The notes under the pieces were generated by a model that had not been told where the DNA came from, made no database searches, and saw nothing but the letters and a program-made list of their open reading frames with translations. Of a DNA stretch of 64,000 nucleotides, positions 35,780 through 44,795 are shown piece after piece. How positions within the stretch are numbered: the first letter of the stretch is position 1; each line of letters opens with the position of its first letter. The DNA is taken from assembly GCA_944391115.1 (NCBI GenBank), contig CALXSJ010000007.1, positions 1 to 64,000 of the forward strand, given 5' to 3'. The stretch comes from an uncultured Victivallales bacterium. GTDB lineage: Bacteria; Verrucomicrobiota; Lentisphaeria; Victivallales; UBA1829. Both the position numbers and the translations under genes were made by a program.

Positions 35780-36331
35780 ATGTCGTTTCTCAAACACATT
35801 CTTCCGGCGGCTCTTTTTGCCGTGTCCCTCATTTTCGCGACTGAAACCGGCGCTCAGGAAACGCAGGAGAAAAACCCGTTTTCCCGTGAGATCTCCGCGG
35901 TAAAACGTGCGGAGAAACGTCTCCAGAAGGCGAAAAGCGCCTCGGCTAAGAAAAGAGCGGAAGCCAATTTGAAAAAAGAGCAGGAAAAACTGGCGGAAGC
36001 GTTGAAGGAGGAGACGGAAAAATATGAGAAGACTCTGAAAGAGATTGAGGAAGAGCTGAAACAGAAGACGGAAAAAGAAGGCGACAGCGAAAAGAACGCC
36101 GCCCAGATTGAAAAGCTGGAGGCGAAAAAGGCGGCCTGCGAGGAAAAGATCGAAAAGCTGAAAGCCTTTGCGGCCCTTGATTCCGCTGCTGAAAAGTCCG
36201 CCAAAAAGGATGACAAGGATACGAAGAAAGAGACGAAATCCGATAAGAAGTCTGAGAAGAAGGATACGAAGAAAGAGACAAAGTCCGAGAAGAAGGATAC
36301 GAAAAAAGAGAAGAAATCAAAAAAGAAATGA
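35780..36331 (+). CDS. secreted coiled-coil protein with a Lys-rich repeat tail
   Basis: 183 residues. Signal peptide (MSFLKHILPAALFAVSLIFA), a long charged coiled coil (about 40-135, rich in K/E/A) and a C-terminal tail (about 140-183) made of repeated KKDTKKETKS(E/D)KK units. The tail is histone-H1-like in composition but the protein carries an export signal. AAGGAG lies 7 nt before the ATG. No homologous family recognised; a periplasmic polyanion- or envelope-binding role is speculation. Located 18 nt before the cardiolipin synthase gene. Confidence 0.75.
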   Translation: MSFLKHILPAALFAVSLIFATETGAQETQEKNPFSREISAVKRAEKRLQKAKSASAKKRAEANLKKEQEKLAEALKEETEKYEKTLKEIEEELKQKTEKEGDSEKNAAQIEKLEAKKAACEEKIEKLKAFAALDSAAEKSAKKDDKDTKKETKSDKKSEKKDTKKETKSEKKDTKKEKKSKKK

Positions 36332-36349
36332 TCCGGCATTTCTCTTCCA

Positions 36350-37882
36350 ATGCCTCATTTTGAATGGATTCATCTGATCTGTGCCGGCGCAGTCGCAGCT
36401 GCGGCGTTCCTGGTCGTGCTGCATATCCTTTTCACGATGCGCGACGATTCCGAACGGGCATCCATGTGGATCATTCTCGTCCTCTGCCTTCCGGTTGCCG
36501 GCATCGTGCTTTATCTGCTTGCCGGAATCACGCGCCGGAACACCCTTGGCAAACGGATTTCGCACGCGGTGGAGGAGTTCCTCCGGAGCCGCGACGAGGC
36601 GGAGCACCGCGGGCTCAAGGAGTATCGCGGCGCCATGGAGCGTTTTGTCAGCGACGGCGGCTCCCGGGAAAGCACCATGAGCCACCGGAGGATGCTTGAC
36701 GCGCTGATCCGCGCATCACTTGATGATCCCGCGTCGGCGTCCATGATTCCCGGAACCATCCCGCTTTCCGGAAACCGTCTGGAACTGCTCTGCGACGGTT
36801 CCGCCGCGTATCCGGCAATGATCGAAAGCATTCGTGCGGCCCGGCACAACATCAACATGCAGACTTTCATTTTCGCGGACGACCGTTTCGGACGGATCAT
36901 GATGGGAGAACTCCGGAAAAAAGCGCTTGAGGGCGTGCAGGTCCGCGTGATCTGCGACCGTTTCGGCAGTTTCAAATCGCTCTTTTCCCTGTTCTTCCTT
37001 CCCTACCTGAAACGAACTCCGAATCTGCATGTGATCCCGTTTTCCAACACGTCGCTCCTGACTCCCTGGCGGATCCAGCTCCGGAATCACCGGAAACTGC
37101 TTGTCGTTGACGGAAGAACCGCATTTATCGGCGGACTGAATATCAGCGAAGACAATTTCAAATGGTTTGCGCGTCCGGACAGAGAGATCCATGATTTTCA
37201 CTGCCGCCTGACCGGTCCCGCCGTCGGAGAGCTCCAGTATGCGTTTCTCTGCGACTGGTTTTACGCGTCGCGTGACCGCAATGTCGCAACACTTTTCACG
37301 CGGGAGTTCTTCCCCGTTCCGGAGGCGTGCGGGGAGTCCGTCGTCCGCACAGTTCCCAGCGGGCACGGGTATCTGTTCGAAGGTTCGGAAAAAGTATTTT
37401 TCACTGCCGCCTCCACGGCAAGGAAATCCATCTGGATCATTTCGCCGTATTTTGCTCCGTCGAAGGATTTTTCCAAGGCGCTCCGGATGGCGTCCGCGCG
37501 CGGCGTGGATGTCCGGGTGATCGTGCCGCGGAACAACAATCACTGGTATGTCAAGATGGCGGCGCGCAGTTTTTACGAGTCGCTGATCGGAAACGGCGTG
37601 CGGGTGTTCGAGCGTCTCGGGACTTTTACCCATGCGAAAGCGATGCTGGTTGACGGGGAATGGGCGTATTTCGGCTCCAGCAACTGTGATATCCGCAGCT
37701 TCCGCCTGAACTACGAGCTTGATCTGCTGATTTCCCATGGCGATTTCCCGGAGGCCCTGCACCGCCAGTTCCTCGAGGAGCTGAAGAACTCCGCTGAGAT
37801 CACATCCTGCGACCTTGCCTCCCGCAGCGCCCCGCGGAAACTTCTGGAAAGCGTCTGCGCCCTGATGACGCCGGTGCTTTGA
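36350..37882 (+). CDS. cls: cardiolipin synthase (phospholipase D family)
   Basis: 510 residues. Two N-terminal membrane segments (about 8-28 and 38-58), then two PLD catalytic HKD sites: NHRKLLVVDG (about 245) and THAKAMLVDG (about 426), each with the downstream GG(L)N or GSSN motif. This is the ClsA-type enzyme that condenses two phosphatidylglycerols. No obvious Shine-Dalgarno before the ATG; it lies 18 nt after the coiled-coil gene, so translation may depend on coupling. Confidence 0.94.
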   Translation: MPHFEWIHLICAGAVAAAAFLVVLHILFTMRDDSERASMWIILVLCLPVAGIVLYLLAGITRRNTLGKRISHAVEEFLRSRDEAEHRGLKEYRGAMERFVSDGGSRESTMSHRRMLDALIRASLDDPASASMIPGTIPLSGNRLELLCDGSAAYPAMIESIRAARHNINMQTFIFADDRFGRIMMGELRKKALEGVQVRVICDRFGSFKSLFSLFFLPYLKRTPNLHVIPFSNTSLLTPWRIQLRNHRKLLVVDGRTAFIGGLNISEDNFKWFARPDREIHDFHCRLTGPAVGELQYAFLCDWFYASRDRNVATLFTREFFPVPEACGESVVRTVPSGHGYLFEGSEKVFFTAASTARKSIWIISPYFAPSKDFSKALRMASARGVDVRVIVPRNNNHWYVKMAARSFYESLIGNGVRVFERLGTFTHAKAMLVDGEWAYFGSSNCDIRSFRLNYELDLLISHGDFPEALHRQFLEELKNSAEITSCDLASRSAPRKLLESVCALMTPVL

Positions 37883-37918
37883 CCGCTCCCCGCGGCGGAT
37901 CCCGCTGAGGCGGTTCGT

Positions 37919-40900
37919 TCAACGGTGCAGCAGTTTCCAGACGCGGTAGTACTCCGAAATTCCCCATGCCTGCGCGCCGCAGCCGCGCTGCGTATGCGGA
38001 TAGTCGCCGTCGAGAATTTCGGCCAGCTGGGAGATGCATCCGTCGTTCATGATCAGGGAACACGAGGAGAGCAGTGCGCGGGCGGTCCGCCGTCCGGCCG
38101 GACCGTAAGTCATGAAATACGCTTCACAGTAGGCGGGGAACTGCCAGGTCCATGCGGTTCCGTTGTGATAGGCCACTTTGCGCCGGGTGTCCTCGTCGCC
38201 CTCGTAGCGTCCCTGATAAGGATGGAGCGGATCGTTGAGCAGGGTTCCCGATGCGCTGTAAACTGCAAGCGCATAAGCGGTCTTCCGGTCTGCCAGACTG
38301 CGGATCGCGCCCGGAATCAGAAGTCCGGAACAGGCGTTCAGCATCCGCACCGCCCTGTCCCGGTCGCGGAGCGCTCCCAGTGTCAGCGCATAAAGCTGGT
38401 TCGGACGCAGGTGGTCGTCCGGAACTGCTTCTGCCGCCGGGACGCCAGGATCGCAATGGAGGCAGTCGGAAAGATAATCGCGTTCCGGGGATACATAATA
38501 TTTCGCAATGGATTCGGCAACGCGGAGCGAACGGGTTTTCCACCGGGCTCCCGCTTCGTTGCCGAGCGCTTCGGAGAGGAAGCGCAATGCGGCAAACCAC
38601 AGCGCCTGGATTTCAACCGGATATCCCTGCCGCGGCGTGCCGGCCGGATAGTTTGTGTCCATCCAGGTGAAATGGGACGGGCTGAAAACGAGCATGGAAT
38701 CCGGATCGACGGTGATTCCGTTCGGCGTGCCGGCCAGCAGTCCCTCCGCCAGGGAAACGAGCGTTTCGAGAAGGGTTTTCCCACTTTTCACACGCTCGCG
38801 CAGAAAATCATATCCGCCTTCCGCAAGGCAGAGGTCGCGGCATGCGGTGAACAGCCAGAGCTGTGCATCGGAGGTGTCGCGATTGTCGGCGTTTCCGCCG
38901 AAGATCATATTCGGAATGGTGCCGTTTTGCGCGTAGGAGGCGAACTGAAGCAGAATCGCCTTGACGTGACTTCGGAATTCCGGCGCGGCGATCAGCCCGC
39001 GCGCGGCGATCAGGGTATCGCGTCCCCAGTCGAGGAACCACGGATATCCGGCAATTACCGTTTTCAGGTCTCCGCGTTTCACGATGAACTGCGAAAGCGC
39101 GGTCAGCATGGTGTTTTCCACGGAGGTGTCGCGCTTCCGGTCGAAGGCCGCCTCGCTGACCATGGCGGGGGGGATTTTCGGCGCATCGGGCGAGGTCAGC
39201 ATCTGACCGGCGATGTAGAGCGCCTCGCTTCCGGCAAGCTGCACCGAGAAGTAGCCGGGGCTGAAAAGATCGCTGTTGGGTTCCAGTCCGCGCGACGCCT
39301 CTTTCTCCTGCCAGATCATGTAGGTCCACTCGTCGTCGCGCTGGAAGCGTCCTTTCGACGCGCTTACGGAGAGAATCCGGTCCGGCGCCGGGTGGAACTC
39401 AAAGCCGTATTCGGAATTTCTGACGAGTCCCGGCCAGTAACGCTCGGGGCCCATGGAAGCCTTTGTTTCCTCGTGGAACGAACGGTCCTCGATGTCGGGG
39501 CGGATGATGATCTTCACCGGGGTGTCGTCGCAGAGGCGGCGGCTTTTCCCTTCGCAGGAGGTGCGTGACAGCGTCAGCATCACGGCGTTTTCATCATAAA
39601 GGATCTCCTGCTTGACGCGGATTTCCACGAACATGCCGTTTCCGACGGGCAGTTCATATTCCCAGACGCCTCCCCCGTTTCCGGCGATGTGAAACTCTTT
39701 CAGACAGTCGATGGAAAATTCCTGAATGCGGGCGTGATGCACCGCCCACATCCGGAAGCGCCGGAGCATGATGTGGCGGTTGACCGGATAATCGGGATTC
39801 AGATTTCCGAGCAGAACCGCGTCATAGCGGCTCCGCAGCTCGCCGGGTTCCACGGGCATCCACATCAGTCCGCCGCGTCCGTTTGCCTGAAGGAAGTTGC
39901 GTTTGTCCCGGCGCAGTTCCTCCGGGCCGTAAGAAAGTTTGAACTCTTTCACATCCTCGGCGAGAAGCACGACGGGGGAAACCCGCCTTTCGAGTTTTTC
40001 CGATCCGAACACGGAAAGAATGAGAGAGGCTCTCCGGTGTTCGCGCGGAACCGGCACCGGAGGCAGCAGGGCGAAGAATTCTCCGGAAGTTTCCCGCAGA
40101 CTGTTCGTGAGTGAAATTACTTTTCCGTCAATCAGAAGGCCCGCGCGGAACCGGCACGGAGCCTTGACCGCCAGAAAATGTTCCGGGGGAATCATGACGG
40201 CGCGCTTCGCATCCTCCGGCCAGCGCCAGGTCGTGAGCGGCGTTTCCGCGTCTTCGCCGTAGAGCCCGCGCAGGAATTTCTCCGGGGAGCCCAGAAGCTG
40301 TTTCGCGGCGGATGCCGCATCCAGCCCGCAGGCGGTGATGGAGCCGTTTTTGGCGGCGATTGCACGGAACGCCATTGCGGCTGCCTCCTGACGCTCCAGC
40401 TTTTCCGGCAGAAAACGGTCGCGCGCCTCAAGTTCGACAATGCGGTCCAGCACGCGTTTGTCCGCGCACAGGCAGACGATCTGGCCGCCGGCGAGCATCA
40501 GGGAACGGCGGCCGCCTGAGGTCCGGACAAGAGTGATCTGCTTCCCGCTGATCAGGTCGTGCACGGTTTCCGCGTCGAATGGCGCGGAATAGATGTTCCA
40601 TGTCACATTGGTGCTTTTTCCTGTTTCCAGATTGATTGCAACAAGGACGGAATGTTCCCCCTCCGCGTCGCTTCTGCCTACGATCACGCCGGAGGACGTG
40701 CCGGAGTCGATGAATTCAACCGTCGCGCCGTTGTGAAACGCCGGATGCGCGGCAAGGATCGTGTTCAGGCGGCCGATCAGCTCGATCTGATTTGGCACCG
40801 CGCCCCAGTTCAGGGCGGAGGATTCGTGCACGTCGATTTTTTCCGTGGCGAACCACTCGACGCCGTTGGCGAATCCGAACGCTCCGTTGGTGGAGGTCAG

Positions 40901-42214
40901 TGCGCAGAGCGCCGTCCGCATGCGGGCATATTCCGGCGAGACGGCGGCGAGGCGGCTGTTGTCATGAGTTTCCGCGTAATGCACCATGATCCCGTCGCCG
41001 GAACTGCGCATCCATGCGTAGTTCAGATATCCTTCGATCTGTTCGCGGGAGTAGTTCTGGAACAGCTCGGAATAGGCCCAGTTCATGTTCGCCTGATCGA
41101 GGAGATTCGCGGTGACCGCGGGATCGCCGCCCAGACCTTCGAGCAGGAAGATCGTTTCAGGGAATTCCTCGCGGACGCAGGAGGTGATGTACTCCCATGC
41201 CGCTTCGGGAATCATGTATCCGGCGTCGCAGCGGAAGCCGTCCACCCCGCGCATGCACCAGGTGCGGAAGACATCCGCAAGATATTTCCAGAGCTCCGGC
41301 TTGGAGTGGTCCAGCTCGGTCAGATCGCCCCAGACGACGCCCCAGGCGCCTGGGGAATGAATCGTGCCGTCTTCTTCACGGACCAGCCATTCCGGATGCG
41401 TTTCATGAAGTTTTGCCGCCCAGCCGGTATGGTTGATTGCGATGTCAATGAAAAGCTTCCCGTTTTTCCGGTGGACCGCGTCGACCAGCTCCCGGAACTG
41501 GTCCAGCGGGGTTGCCTTGCGGTCGAACTCGGCAAGTTCGGGATTGACCGCCGTGAAATCAAGCGCCGCATAGGGGCTGCCGTAGCGTCCCATGCGTCCG
41601 TAAACGGTCGGCGCGGGATGGATCGGAAGCAGATGCAGGATCCTGCAGTTCAAGGTGTCGAAGATGTGGTCCAGTTCCCGGATCAGATCGCGGAAGGTGC
41701 CTGACGGGGGAATTACCGCATAAGCGTTTCCGTCAAGGCGTGCAAGATCGGAGGAATCCACGTTTTCCGGCAGTCTGGACACCGGGTTGTTTTTATTCAT
41801 TCCGAACTGGCGGACGAAAGCGCAGTAGATGCTGTTGGAGCAGCAGTAGGTGGCAGGTTCCACGTTGATATGGACGTTTTCGCCTTCAATCCAGGCAGGC
41901 TCTCCGTCATTTTCCCCGGCGATATAGCATTTTGCCTCGAAGTGTCCCTCCTCGGTCAGCATGAGGGTGAGGCTGAAGGTGTAGTCGTCGATTTTGTTCA
42001 TCCGGACGTTGTGCCAGTCCTGAAACCCGGGTGTGACGCCTTTTTCCACTTTGGCGATTATTTCGGCGCGTTTCCAGGCGGCGTTTCCGAGATTTGTCAT
42101 CAGACAGGCGCTGCCGGAAATCACGCTGTCGCTTTCAAGCCGGAATTCCAGCAGATCCCCGCAGTGGAGCAGGCAGTGTTTGCCCGGAGGCGGAGTCTGA
42201 ATGTATTTTGCCAT
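37919..42214 (-). CDS. bifunctional glycogen debranching enzyme: GH13 domain plus amylo-alpha-1,6-glucosidase domain
   Basis: 1431 residues. After an N-terminal beta domain (about 1-125) comes a GH13 barrel (about 130-600) with intact catalytic residues: GVDGFRCDAGY (nucleophile Asp330), IFLLEGLGG (acid/base Glu359) and AETHDN (His417-Asp418). A long middle region follows. The C-terminal GDE domain (about 1000-1431, GH133) has YPWFLDWGRDT (about 1056), TWMDTNYPAGTPRQGYPVE and HNGTAWTWQFPAYCEAYF. The order matches the eukaryotic debranching enzyme: transferase first, 1,6-glucosidase second. No signal peptide, so intracellular glycogen or maltodextrin use. Last gene of its run, convergent with cls. 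Confidence 0.92.
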   Translation of the reverse strand: MAKYIQTPPPGKHCLLHCGDLLEFRLESDSVISGSACLMTNLGNAAWKRAEIIAKVEKGVTPGFQDWHNVRMNKIDDYTFSLTLMLTEEGHFEAKCYIAGENDGEPAWIEGENVHINVEPATYCCSNSIYCAFVRQFGMNKNNPVSRLPENVDSSDLARLDGNAYAVIPPSGTFRDLIRELDHIFDTLNCRILHLLPIHPAPTVYGRMGRYGSPYAALDFTAVNPELAEFDRKATPLDQFRELVDAVHRKNGKLFIDIAINHTGWAAKLHETHPEWLVREEDGTIHSPGAWGVVWGDLTELDHSKPELWKYLADVFRTWCMRGVDGFRCDAGYMIPEAAWEYITSCVREEFPETIFLLEGLGGDPAVTANLLDQANMNWAYSELFQNYSREQIEGYLNYAWMRSSGDGIMVHYAETHDNSRLAAVSPEYARMRTALCALTSTNGAFGFANGVEWFATEKIDVHESSALNWGAVPNQIELIGRLNTILAAHPAFHNGATVEFIDSGTSSGVIVGRSDAEGEHSVLVAINLETGKSTNVTWNIYSAPFDAETVHDLISGKQITLVRTSGGRRSLMLAGGQIVCLCADKRVLDRIVELEARDRFLPEKLERQEAAAMAFRAIAAKNGSITACGLDAASAAKQLLGSPEKFLRGLYGEDAETPLTTWRWPEDAKRAVMIPPEHFLAVKAPCRFRAGLLIDGKVISLTNSLRETSGEFFALLPPVPVPREHRRASLILSVFGSEKLERRVSPVVLLAEDVKEFKLSYGPEELRRDKRNFLQANGRGGLMWMPVEPGELRSRYDAVLLGNLNPDYPVNRHIMLRRFRMWAVHHARIQEFSIDCLKEFHIAGNGGGVWEYELPVGNGMFVEIRVKQEILYDENAVMLTLSRTSCEGKSRRLCDDTPVKIIIRPDIEDRSFHEETKASMGPERYWPGLVRNSEYGFEFHPAPDRILSVSASKGRFQRDDEWTYMIWQEKEASRGLEPNSDLFSPGYFSVQLAGSEALYIAGQMLTSPDAPKIPPAMVSEAAFDRKRDTSVENTMLTALSQFIVKRGDLKTVIAGYPWFLDWGRDTLIAARGLIAAPEFRSHVKAILLQFASYAQNGTIPNMIFGGNADNRDTSDAQLWLFTACRDLCLAEGGYDFLRERVKSGKTLLETLVSLAEGLLAGTPNGITVDPDSMLVFSPSHFTWMDTNYPAGTPRQGYPVEIQALWFAALRFLSEALGNEAGARWKTRSLRVAESIAKYYVSPERDYLSDCLHCDPGVPAAEAVPDDHLRPNQLYALTLGALRDRDRAVRMLNACSGLLIPGAIRSLADRKTAYALAVYSASGTLLNDPLHPYQGRYEGDEDTRRKVAYHNGTAWTWQFPAYCEAYFMTYGPAGRRTARALLSSCSLIMNDGCISQLAEILDGDYPHTQRGCGAQAWGISEYYRVWKLLHR

Positions 42215-42226
42215 ATCGCTGATCCT

Positions 42227-42781
42227 TTATTTTACGGTGATTTCAAACGGCCGGCTCTCCACGTCCACGGACTGAAGATTCAACCTGCCCTTGATGGTGT
42301 AGGGTTCATGCCGTCCCGTGTCACGCAGATTCTTCAGAAATGCAAGCGGCACCACGATGAGCGCCTGATTCGTTCCCGGATTCAGCACCAGCGGCGAGCG
42401 GATGTGGAGGCCTCTGGCTTTCGGGTCGCAGGTGGGACTCTGCTTCCACTGATCCGGGGGGAGGCCCGCGGTACGCTTCCGGTCGCCGGGCGCGTAATAG
42501 ATGTTGAGATTCGCATTTTCCACCATATGCCATTCGTCCAGCGTGACCGGAGTCATGCCGGTATTCTTCAGGGAAAACGTGATGGTCACATTCTCCTCGC
42601 CCGCGTAATACTCCGTGCGCGGAGAAACCACGGACAGTTCCAGCGCATAGTCCTTCAGCTTCGGGAACCGGGTTGCGGAAATCGTGCGCTTGTTCCGGTT
42701 CCGGTCCTGTTCCGAGGAACAGGAGACCGCGAGAAACGCCGCCGCAAGCATGAACAGCAATGGAAGGATCCTCTTTCTCAT
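42227..42781 (-). CDS. lipoprotein of unknown function
   Basis: 184 residues from the ATG at 42781 (AAAGGAAAAAAG upstream; ATGA overlap with tadA); an upstream frame to 42892 is only overlap with tadA. Lipobox LAVSC with Cys at about 20, then an Arg/Asn-rich stretch and a beta-sandwich-like domain (about 50-184) with NVTITFSLKNTGMTPVTLDEW, which looks like an Ig-like or CopC-like fold. No recognised family. Placed 12 nt before the debranching enzyme gene. Confidence 0.75.
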   Translation of the reverse strand: MRKRILPLLFMLAAAFLAVSCSSEQDRNRNKRTISATRFPKLKDYALELSVVSPRTEYYAGEENVTITFSLKNTGMTPVTLDEWHMVENANLNIYYAPGDRKRTAGLPPDQWKQSPTCDPKARGLHIRSPLVLNPGTNQALIVVPLAFLKNLRDTGRHEPYTIKGRLNLQSVDVESRPFEITVK

Positions 42782-43347
42782 CTTTTTTCCTTTTCTTCTC
42801 CCTCCGCAGGAGAGTTTCCCTTTCCCGGTTTTGCAGTTTTCGCTCCCCGGTCGCGCGCCTTCCGGAAGAATTCCTGCATAAGCGCCTTGCATTCAGGTTC
42901 CAGAACGCCGCCTTTGACCGCGACGTTGTGGAGCATTCCTTTGAATCCGGTTACATCCAGCGCGGAACCGCATGCGCCGCTGCGCGGATCGGCGAGTCCG
43001 TAGACCACCCGTTCCACCCGCGCGTTCACCATCGCTCCGGCGCACATCGCGCAGGGTTCCTTCGTCACGTAGACCGTCACGCCGTCCATCCTCCAGTCGC
43101 CGATCGCATTTGCGGCGGCGGTCAGGGCAAGAATTTCGGCGTGCGCCGTGGCGTCCTTGAGCATTTCCACCTGATTCCATGCCTTTGCGATTACCGCGCC
43201 GTCCTTGACCGCGACTGCGCCGACGGGCACTTCCCCGTCCGCCGCCGCGCGTTCGGCGAGGCGCAGAGCCGCGCGCATATAGGATTCATCCGAAAACAGT
43301 CCGAACGGGCCGTCAGCGGATGTCAAGCTCTTTTTTTCTGACTTCAT
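42778..43347 (-). CDS. tadA: tRNA(adenine-34) deaminase TadA
   Basis: Zn-dependent deaminase that makes inosine 34 in tRNA-Arg(ACG). 189 residues from the ATG at 43347 (GGAGAGGAAG upstream); a GTG further up is unlikely. Zn and catalytic motifs: HAEILAL (His and proton-shuttling Glu) and EPCAMCAGAMVNARVERVVYG (two Cys ligands). A Lys/Glu-rich tail of about 20 residues follows the core. Overlaps the DUF815 gene by 35 nt and the lipoprotein gene by ATGA. Not related to the TadA secretion ATPase. Confidence 0.95.
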   Translation of the reverse strand: MKSEKKSLTSADGPFGLFSDESYMRAALRLAERAAADGEVPVGAVAVKDGAVIAKAWNQVEMLKDATAHAEILALTAAANAIGDWRMDGVTVYVTKEPCAMCAGAMVNARVERVVYGLADPRSGACGSALDVTGFKGMLHNVAVKGGVLEPECKALMQEFFRKARDRGAKTAKPGKGNSPAEGEEKEKR

Positions 43348-44758
43348 CAATGGCTTCCTCTCCGTACAGTGCACGCAGCAGCTTCATGTTCATTTCGTAA
43401 AAGACCTGTGAATCCGGTTTTGTGATGACCTCTCCGCGGGAGAGTTCCAGCATGCGCCGCCGTTTGGCCGGATTGTCCAGATACAGTTCCAGGTAGCGCG
43501 CCAGCGTCCGCGGGCTGAGTTCATCGAACTCCTTCTGTCCGAACGCCTCCACATAGTCCGCCGCGATGACGGACAGGAGATCGGGCGTGACGTGCTTCAT
43601 CCCGCGCGAAAGGAAGAGATCCTCGATCATTTCCTGGCAGCGGATTTCGTCGAACAGCGGGAAGTTGAACACCCGCCCGCGGCTGGAGATGTTCGGCGGA
43701 AAACTGTAGTTCGAGGCAAGCACCACCAGAATATGGGGCGGCAGGGAGAACGATCCTCCAATGTGAGTCCGGAAATAATACCAGTTGACCGCGCGGGTGT
43801 CGATGTCGTCGAAGAACACGATGAACTTTCCGCTTCGGCGGGGAGTCAGTTTCGCAATCAGTTCCTCCAGACCCTCCTGCAGGTCTCCGGGACCGGCCAG
43901 CACCAGTGTCGTGTCCGGCGGTTTCAACGCATAGGCAATGGTCATCTGGGTCTTTCCGAGTCCCGGCAGTCCGCTGATCAGAAGCGGCAGATTGTATCTG
44001 CCCGCGGCAAATGCTCCGAAATGTTCGGACAGCACGCGCTTGGCTTCCTTGTATCCGTAAAACTCTTCCGGCGCGCGGATGGATTTCAGGGCTACCGGCT
44101 GGAAGTCTCCGCGGACATAACGGAAGGTCCTGCCCGAAGAGAATATGTCGTGTTTCACGAAACGCGCATCCAGCTCCATGGCGATTCCCTTTCGCGTGGA
44201 GCGCAGGAAAAGCGAGGAGGAAAGCGAAAATTTCTTCACTTCCGGATTCAGGCGTGAAAGCTCCGGCACCCCTTCGGCGTGGATCAGAAGCAGATAGAGC
44301 GCAAGCACCCGCTCAAGCGCCTGTGCAAAATTCACGGCATGACGAACGGATGCGCCGATCACGGTGTCGGCGTCTTCCACGGCCTTGAGCATTTCCGGAG
44401 AAAAACGGCTCGCATGGTTGATCCGCATCAGCGCCTCGAACAGCGCGTCGTCCACGCTCCTGCGGAATTCCGCCGACGGACAGAGCGAGGCGATTTCATT
44501 CCAGGCATCGACTGAGTCCGGAATTTCGGAGGAGACCGATTCCAGGCGCGGCGAGATGGTTGCCGTGCCGAGAAGCGCAAGTTCGCCGCGCAGTTTGCCG
44601 AAGAGAATGCGGAACATTGCAAGCAGTGCCCGGTGCGTTCCTTCGCAGACTGTCCGCGCGGATCCGTCGCCGTTCATTTTTTCGAACAGGACGTGAAAGG
44701 ATGTTTCCGCTTTTGTCAAGGCGTCTTCCAGCTTCCGGATCTCGGATGATTCGTTCAT
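43313..44758 (-). CDS. DUF815-type AAA+ ATPase
   Basis: 481 residues. An all-helical N-terminal half (about 1-230) precedes an AAA+ core: LLISGLPGLGKTQMT (Walker A, about 265), FIVFFDDIDTR (Walker B), VVLASNYSFP (sensor 1) and NISSRGRVFNFP (arginine-finger region). The segment FYGYKEAKRVLSEHFGAFAAGRYNLPLL is typical of DUF815. The cellular role of DUF815 ATPases is not known. GGAGG precedes the ATG. Lies between thiC (37 nt) and tadA (overlap). Confidence 0.85.
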   Translation of the reverse strand: MNESSEIRKLEDALTKAETSFHVLFEKMNGDGSARTVCEGTHRALLAMFRILFGKLRGELALLGTATISPRLESVSSEIPDSVDAWNEIASLCPSAEFRRSVDDALFEALMRINHASRFSPEMLKAVEDADTVIGASVRHAVNFAQALERVLALYLLLIHAEGVPELSRLNPEVKKFSLSSSLFLRSTRKGIAMELDARFVKHDIFSSGRTFRYVRGDFQPVALKSIRAPEEFYGYKEAKRVLSEHFGAFAAGRYNLPLLISGLPGLGKTQMTIAYALKPPDTTLVLAGPGDLQEGLEELIAKLTPRRSGKFIVFFDDIDTRAVNWYYFRTHIGGSFSLPPHILVVLASNYSFPPNISSRGRVFNFPLFDEIRCQEMIEDLFLSRGMKHVTPDLLSVIAADYVEAFGQKEFDELSPRTLARYLELYLDNPAKRRRMLELSRGEVITKPDSQVFYEMNMKLLRALYGEEAIDEVRKKELDIR

Positions 44759-44795
44759 GTCTGCCTCCGTGTTTCCGCCGTGAAGCGAAAGGGGA

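Noticed and set aside
37925-39568. 547-codon plus-strand frame opposite the debranching enzyme
   Set aside because: Shadow of the GDE domain, whose motifs are unmistakable on the minus strand.
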